Below, piece by piece: positions 61,801 to 64,000 of a DNA stretch of 64,000 nucleotides (positions are counted from its first letter, which is position 1; every line of letters begins with the position of its first letter). The notes beneath the pieces were generated by a model, which saw only the letters and a list, made by a program, of their open reading frames with translations, had not been told where the DNA came from and made no database searches. Location: contig OZ020249.1 of the NCBI GenBank assembly GCA_963971285.1, positions 10,094,256-10,158,255 on the forward strand, read 5' to 3'. The DNA comes from Astropecten irregularis (taxonomy: Eukaryota; Echinodermata; Asteroidea; Paxillosida; Astropectinidae). A program made the position numbers and the translations under genes.

Positions 61801-64000
61801 AAAAGTCTCTAATTTGATGTATACCGTTTTTTTTTTAAATGGATGCATGAAATGGAGCCAAAGCCGGAGCCGGAGCCAGAGCCGAGGTTTGCAAAACTAC
61901 TAGCTACTACTGGCTTTTTTTTTGCTTTAGGTATAATGTGTGCATCATGGCTTATGGACAGACTGGCAGTGGGAAAACCTTCACGATGCTGGGGGACAAT
62001 TACACAAATCTCCACCGAGAAATGGAGGAGGAATTGGAGATTCACCCCTCGGATGGCGTGGTGCCCAGAGCCGCAGTGGAAATGTTCAGGTATAGATGTA
62101 TAGTTTGTGCGCTGCCGTCACTAGAGGGCACCAGAGTGGCACCACTGCGAAAAAACTGACAACATTTACAAGCAGCTTAATTGCAGCGTGGCACAATAGC
62201 ACTCTGCACTTGTGCTATAAATAGCAGACTGAATGCTGTGACGTCACACCGGATCTCAGACAAACATTGCAACGTGCGATGGGTGTGCTTGTGTGCGCTT
62301 GCATCCATGTCTGACATCGGGGTATTTTGTACATGCGCGCGCTGGCCAAATCACTCGTGTGACGTCATTAGTGCGGAGCGCTATTTTGAAAAAGTTACAG
62401 ATTTTTGTGTATAGGTATTCTCCCAGTTATTCTTCCCAAAAACCTTGTTGCTATTATTACACTAGGGACAAAATGCGTAATACTGTGAGTGGTGTACAAA
62501 CTCAAATCCTGATTTGTGATGCGAGGGTATACACCGATCCGACAGCGTGACATACCATCTGCCATTACTGCAGTGTCCCTGCCCGCCTTTTGTCCGGCAA
62601 CAAAAGAATTTACGTCCGCCGAACTCTATACTGCAGGATGTATGTCCCATGATTAGGGCCAAACATTGCTATCTACCGGGAATGCATCAAATAAAGAGAT
62701 ATAAGACATCTCAAGACAAGCAATGAACATTAGAAATTTCTATTTATAGAATACTTGCTGAATAGCGCCCTCTATCAGGAATGCATCAAACAGATGACAA
62801 ATCAACACTGCTCAGTATTTAAAATGCAACATAACACAAACTGAATGGAAAATTTGCAGGTTGATTGAGGAGAAACCGGCCAACAGTCACAGCATCGAGG
62901 TGTCGGTCGTTGAGATCTACAACAATGACATCCGCGACCTCTTGGACCCAGAGGCAGGGGTCGTCAAGCTTAACCTTCGGACCGCCGATGACGGCTCAAT
63001 GGAAATACCATCACTCACGCAGAGGTAAGTGTACAGACGGAACCACATCCAGTTTGTTAAAAATGTCATCAAATGTTCATATGGGGCACGCTTGCAAAAC
63101 TTTTGGTTCGACCTGTTTCACTGCAGACAAGTTGACAGTGCGGCAGAGATTGTGAAGCTGGTCCAGTACGGTATGATTCATCGACATGAGGATGCTACGC
63201 TTGTCCACGCCCACTCTAGCCGGTCCCACCTCATCGTCACCCTCACTGTGTCAACCTACCCTCGCGGGGCACCGACCACAACGCCCGATGTGTCAAGGAG
63301 TGCTTCACCGGTGTCTGAACTTCACTCACCAGGTTAAGCCTTCAGACTTACATTTTACCAGGGCACCGGTTAGAATATGCACAGTATGTCTAGATATTAA
63401 AAGAAAAAGAAATTCCAAGTGTTACAGTGATAAACTAGTTCTTGAGGCCGTGAAAATGATATCACCATGGAGATTATATAACGCGTTTTAATAGCAACTC
63501 ATAGTGTTAATATTACCTGTTTGGTTATAGATTGAGCCAGACCAACTTCAAATGCAAAACATTATTTTGCTGCAATACTACTAAATAATGGTGCTGGCAA
63601 AATCTTTGTGTTAGTTCCATAGAGCTACTTCATACTTATAATTGTGACTATATTGGAATATAGGGAAAAACACAATGGAAGACATTTTTAGTTTGGTACG
63701 TAGCGTTAGCAATAGTTTAGTGAGTGCGGCCTGTTCTGTCCAACCAAAGTCTGTATAAGCACATTAGCAAGAGGGTCCATTGCGTTAGCAATAGTTTAGT
63801 GAGTGCGGCCTGTTCTGTCCAACCAAAGTCTGTATAAGCACATTAGCAAGAGGGTCCATTTTCTTGTTGCCCCTGTAGTTAAATTTGACTTTTCTCTTTG
63901 TTATCCCAGGGAGTTTCTTGAACAAAGGCCTGAGGCGTAACCAGTCCATACCCACCATCGCTCTGCAAGCCCTGTCCGAAGCAGGCGGCTCCCAGTCGCC
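55824..64000 (+). CDS. KIF25-like: KIF25-like kinesin-14 motor protein, 3' end beyond window
   Basis: Twelve coding exons splice in frame with GT/AG introns: 55824-55901, 56091-56156, 57242-57364, 57871-58009, 58400-58503, 59238-59342, 60279-60346, 60887-60961, 61931-62089, 62860-63024, 63127-63332 and 63910 to the window end, giving about 459 residues. Residues 27-170 form a coiled-coil stalk. The neck LHNTLVELRGNIRV (165-178) directly before the motor is the kinesin-14 signature. The P-loop GQTGSGKT is at 262-269, EIYNNDIRDLL at 324-334 and switch I HSSRSH at 390-395. LLTSLLDGYNVCIMAYGQTG and TLVHAHSSRSHLI closely resemble human KIF25 as I recall it, more than KIFC1, KIFC2 or KIFC3. Kinesin-14s are mostly minus-end-directed microtubule motors; KIF25 has been linked to centrosome positioning. 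The start at 55,824 has A at -3, but no in-frame stop precedes it within the exon. Switch II lies beyond the window. Confidence 0.9.
56255..57075. repeat. Intronic repeat element with five-unit internal minisatellite
   Basis: Inside intron 2, five copies of a roughly 143-155-bp unit follow one another, each with TTGGGCTTCTA or TTGGGCTTTTA, CAACTTGAAGCCC and TTGTTGACACCAGCCTGACT; their starts fall near 56,290, 56,427, 56,579, 56,727 and 56,865. The run begins with GAGAAGCCAGGCCAGG and is followed by a tail with AGAAGCCAGGCTTTATTGACT and TTGTAGTGAAGTTCAGGGC. The element at 59,468-59,751 has the same head and tail with one unit. An open frame at 56,604-56,984 only reads through these units. Confidence 0.82.
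57384..57615. mobile_element. MITE with ~39-bp imperfect terminal inverted repeats
   Basis: The left end CCTGGGGCCAATTTCATAAA pairs with the right end, whose reverse complement reads CAGGCGCCAGTTTCAAAAA; both then share AGCTGCTTAGCACAAAAAT. The element is about 232 bp and noncoding. It begins only 20 bp after the donor of exon 3 (57,364). Confidence 0.82.
57640..57750 (-). mobile_element. tRNA-derived SINE fragment
   Basis: GGTTTCGAACC at 57,721-57,731 is, on the minus strand, GGTTCGAAACC, a good Pol III B box (GGTTCRANNCC). GTGGTATTCTG precedes it as the anticodon-arm-like part and GTTGACACAAGGAACAGG follows. A convincing A box and full cloverleaf were not found, so this is a partial SINE rather than a tRNA gene. 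Confidence 0.6.
58385..58399 (+). other. 12-C run forming the acceptor tract of exon 5
   Basis: Twelve consecutive C at 58,385-58,396 are followed by TAG and the exon starting at 58,400. A pure C run serving as the polypyrimidine tract is unusual and prone to length change. Confidence 0.85.
58685..58770 (-). mobile_element. tRNA-derived SINE fragment
   Basis: On the minus strand the order is GGTAGAGCACC (58,752-58,762, resembling the end of a Pol III A-box region), then GGGGTTGCAGGTTCGAATCC, in which GGTTCGAATCC (58,717-58,727) matches the B box exactly. The arrangement is that of a tRNA 5' half with a degenerate anticodon arm. The acceptor stem does not close, so a SINE head is more likely than a functional tRNA. 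Confidence 0.65.
59468..59751. mobile_element. Relative of the intron-2 minisatellite element, single internal unit
   Basis: It begins TGAAAATCAAGACCGGGCC and ends with the reverse complement of TGAAAAGCCAGGCCATGG, so it has imperfect terminal inverted repeats. Between them lies one GGTCTTGGGCTTCTA unit followed by the tail seen at 57,000-57,060 (AGAAGCCAGTCTTTATTACT, TTGTAGTGAAGGTCAGGGC). It is noncoding. Confidence 0.7.
59855..60001. mobile_element. MITE, AGGGGGTTTACGA ends
   Basis: The left end AGGGGGTTTACGAAACAGAG pairs with the right end, whose reverse complement is AGGGGGTTTACGATACGGAG, and the match continues through GGCTC-rich repeats. Length is 147 bp. Its central part (AACCGCAGCCA, GAAATGGAGCCGGAGCC) is shared with the element at 61,502-61,888, so both belong to one family. 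Confidence 0.82.
60548..60671. mobile_element. MITE, AGGGCCTGTTTGTTT ends
   Basis: AGGGCCTGTTTGTTT at the left matches the reverse complement of the right end (AGGGTCTGTTTGTTT) at 14 of 15 bases. The 124-bp interior is rich in GATC words (CAGATCTTCAGATC, GGGATCCGGATC) that give a secondary foldback. It lies in intron 7. Confidence 0.8.
61150..61271. mobile_element. Small foldback MITE in intron 8
   Basis: GTTTGCGGAAACACCAT at 61,158 onward pairs with ATGGTGTTTCCGCAAAC ending at 61,263, a perfect 17-bp repeat. Pairing continues inward through AAGAATCGTACT and AGTACGAACGATTCTT and outward through GTGGATCA/GAACCAC. The whole is about 122 bp and nearly all stem. Confidence 0.85.
61502..61888. 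mobile_element. MITE of the GGAGCC family, carrying a nested MITE
   Basis: The left end TCTTGGCTTTGGCTCCGGC pairs with the GGAGCCAAAGCCGGAGCCGG block at the right (about 61,855-61,888). The interior shares AACCGCAGCCA and ATGAAATGGAGCC with the element at 59,855-60,001. It is interrupted at 61,622-61,790 by another element; without that insert it would be about 218 bp. Its right end lies about 42 bp before the exon that carries the P-loop. Confidence 0.75.
61622..61790. mobile_element. Nested MITE, CTGCAGCCGATTTCA ends
   Basis: The 169-bp element starts CTGCAGCCGATTTCA and ends with the exact reverse complement, TGAAATCGGCTGCAG. Internal direct and inverted copies of TTGCATAC and AAAGTTACGCAA add more foldback. 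It splits the host MITE between ACTT and AACCGCAGCC, so it is the younger of the two. Confidence 0.8.
62195..62385. mobile_element. Second copy of the AATAGCGCTCCGCACT MITE family
   Basis: The left end AATAGCACTCTGCACT pairs with AGTGCGGAGCGCTATT at the right with two mismatches. It shares GTGACGTCAC, GGATCTCAGACAAACATTGC and the GCACGTGCAC-like middle with the element at 51,604-51,778. The 191-bp copy lies in intron 9 and is noncoding. Confidence 0.8.
63703..63860 (+). repeat. Perfect 79-bp tandem duplication in the last visible intron
   Basis: The unit starting GCGTTAGCAATAGTTTAG at 63,703 and ending GAGGGTCCATT at 63,781 is repeated at 63,782-63,860 with no difference I could find. The second copy ends 49 bp before the exon at 63,910. 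Confidence 0.92.
63910..64000 (+). other. Start of the next kinesin exon, an insertion before switch II
   Basis: After the acceptor TTATCCCAG the frame continues as GSFLNKGLRRNQSIPTIALQ and onward to the window edge. Together with the end of the preceding exon (YPRGAPTTTPDVSRSASPV and following) it makes a Ser/Pro/Thr-rich insertion of at least 50 residues between switch I and the expected DLAGSE motif. Human KIF25 has an insertion at the same place. Confidence 0.75.

Larger units (their letters stand above)
59238..63332 (+). other. Kinesin motor-domain exons, neck through switch I
   Basis: Exon 59238-59342 carries the neck and first motor strand (ELRGNIRVQCRMRP, 171-184). Exons 60279-60346 and 60887-60961 encode the following strands and the helix before the P-loop. 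Exon 61931-62089 holds the P-loop, and exon 62860-63024 holds EIYNNDIRDLL. Exon 63127-63332 holds switch I as HAHSSRSH, where most kinesins have N in place of the first H; KIF25 also lacks that Asn. Split codons at 60346/60887 (His), 60961/61931 (Gly), 62089/62860 (Arg) and 63024/63127 (Arg) all rejoin correctly, strong support for these boundaries. Confidence 0.88.

Noticed and set aside
55824-64000. KIFC1, KIFC2 or KIFC3 identity
   Set aside because: The neck is shared by all kinesin-14s, but LLTSLLDGYNVC, TLVHAHSSRSHLI and the insertion before switch II fit KIF25 better.
50701-64000. LTR retrotransposon or other virus-derived remnant
   Set aside because: No long terminal repeats, primer-binding site, protease, integrase or capsid-like motifs were seen; the only reverse transcriptase traces belong to a LINE.

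Overview
The window is eukaryotic, from an intron-rich invertebrate deuterostome. The mixture of short inverted-repeat transposons, tRNA-derived SINE fragments with ggattcgaacc-type B boxes, AGGCCT/CTAGTA-rich simple DNA and a KIF25-like kinesin gene fits an echinoderm, perhaps a sea star. That placement is inference from sequence flavour, not a search result.

Bases 1 to about 50,700 are one tandem satellite array that runs off the left edge. The monomer is about 219 bp, AT-rich, and usually carries a CACGTG core. In 30 places a 272-bp spacer replaces about 60 bp of the monomer, always at the same monomer position and in the same orientation. The spacer is an imperfect foldback: its two ends are reverse complements for about 88 bp, with further hairpins in the middle. 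It looks like a MITE-type element caught in one monomer and then amplified with it. Spacers are separated by 1 to 9 ordinary monomers, giving higher-order units of about 650, 875, 1302, 1525, 1750, 1952, 2188 and 2407 bp. Larger duplications are layered on top, with offsets of 1526, 5011, 2188, 5890, 4340 and 1754 bp. From 43.7 kb to the right edge no spacer occurs, and from about 49.2 kb monomers become short and divergent, as at a satellite boundary.

Bases 50.7 to 55.8 kb are unique and transposon-derived DNA: a MITE (51.6 kb), a 5'-truncated decayed CR1-like LINE reverse transcriptase fragment (52.4-53.0 kb), short tandem and simple repeats (54.2 and 54.6 kb), and a possible noncoding first exon ending at 54,466.

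Bases 55,824 to 64,000 hold the only convincing gene: the 5' part of a plus-strand kinesin-14 gene resembling KIF25. Twelve coding exons join in frame with canonical GT/AG introns for about 459 residues: a short N-terminus, a coiled-coil stalk, a kinesin-14 neck, and the motor through P-loop and switch I. The window ends inside a long insertion before switch II, so the gene is incomplete at its 3' end. Its introns carry at least six MITEs (one nested in another), two related elements with an internal minisatellite, two SINE fragments and a perfect 79-bp tandem duplication. No RNA gene, virus-derived element or CRISPR array was seen.
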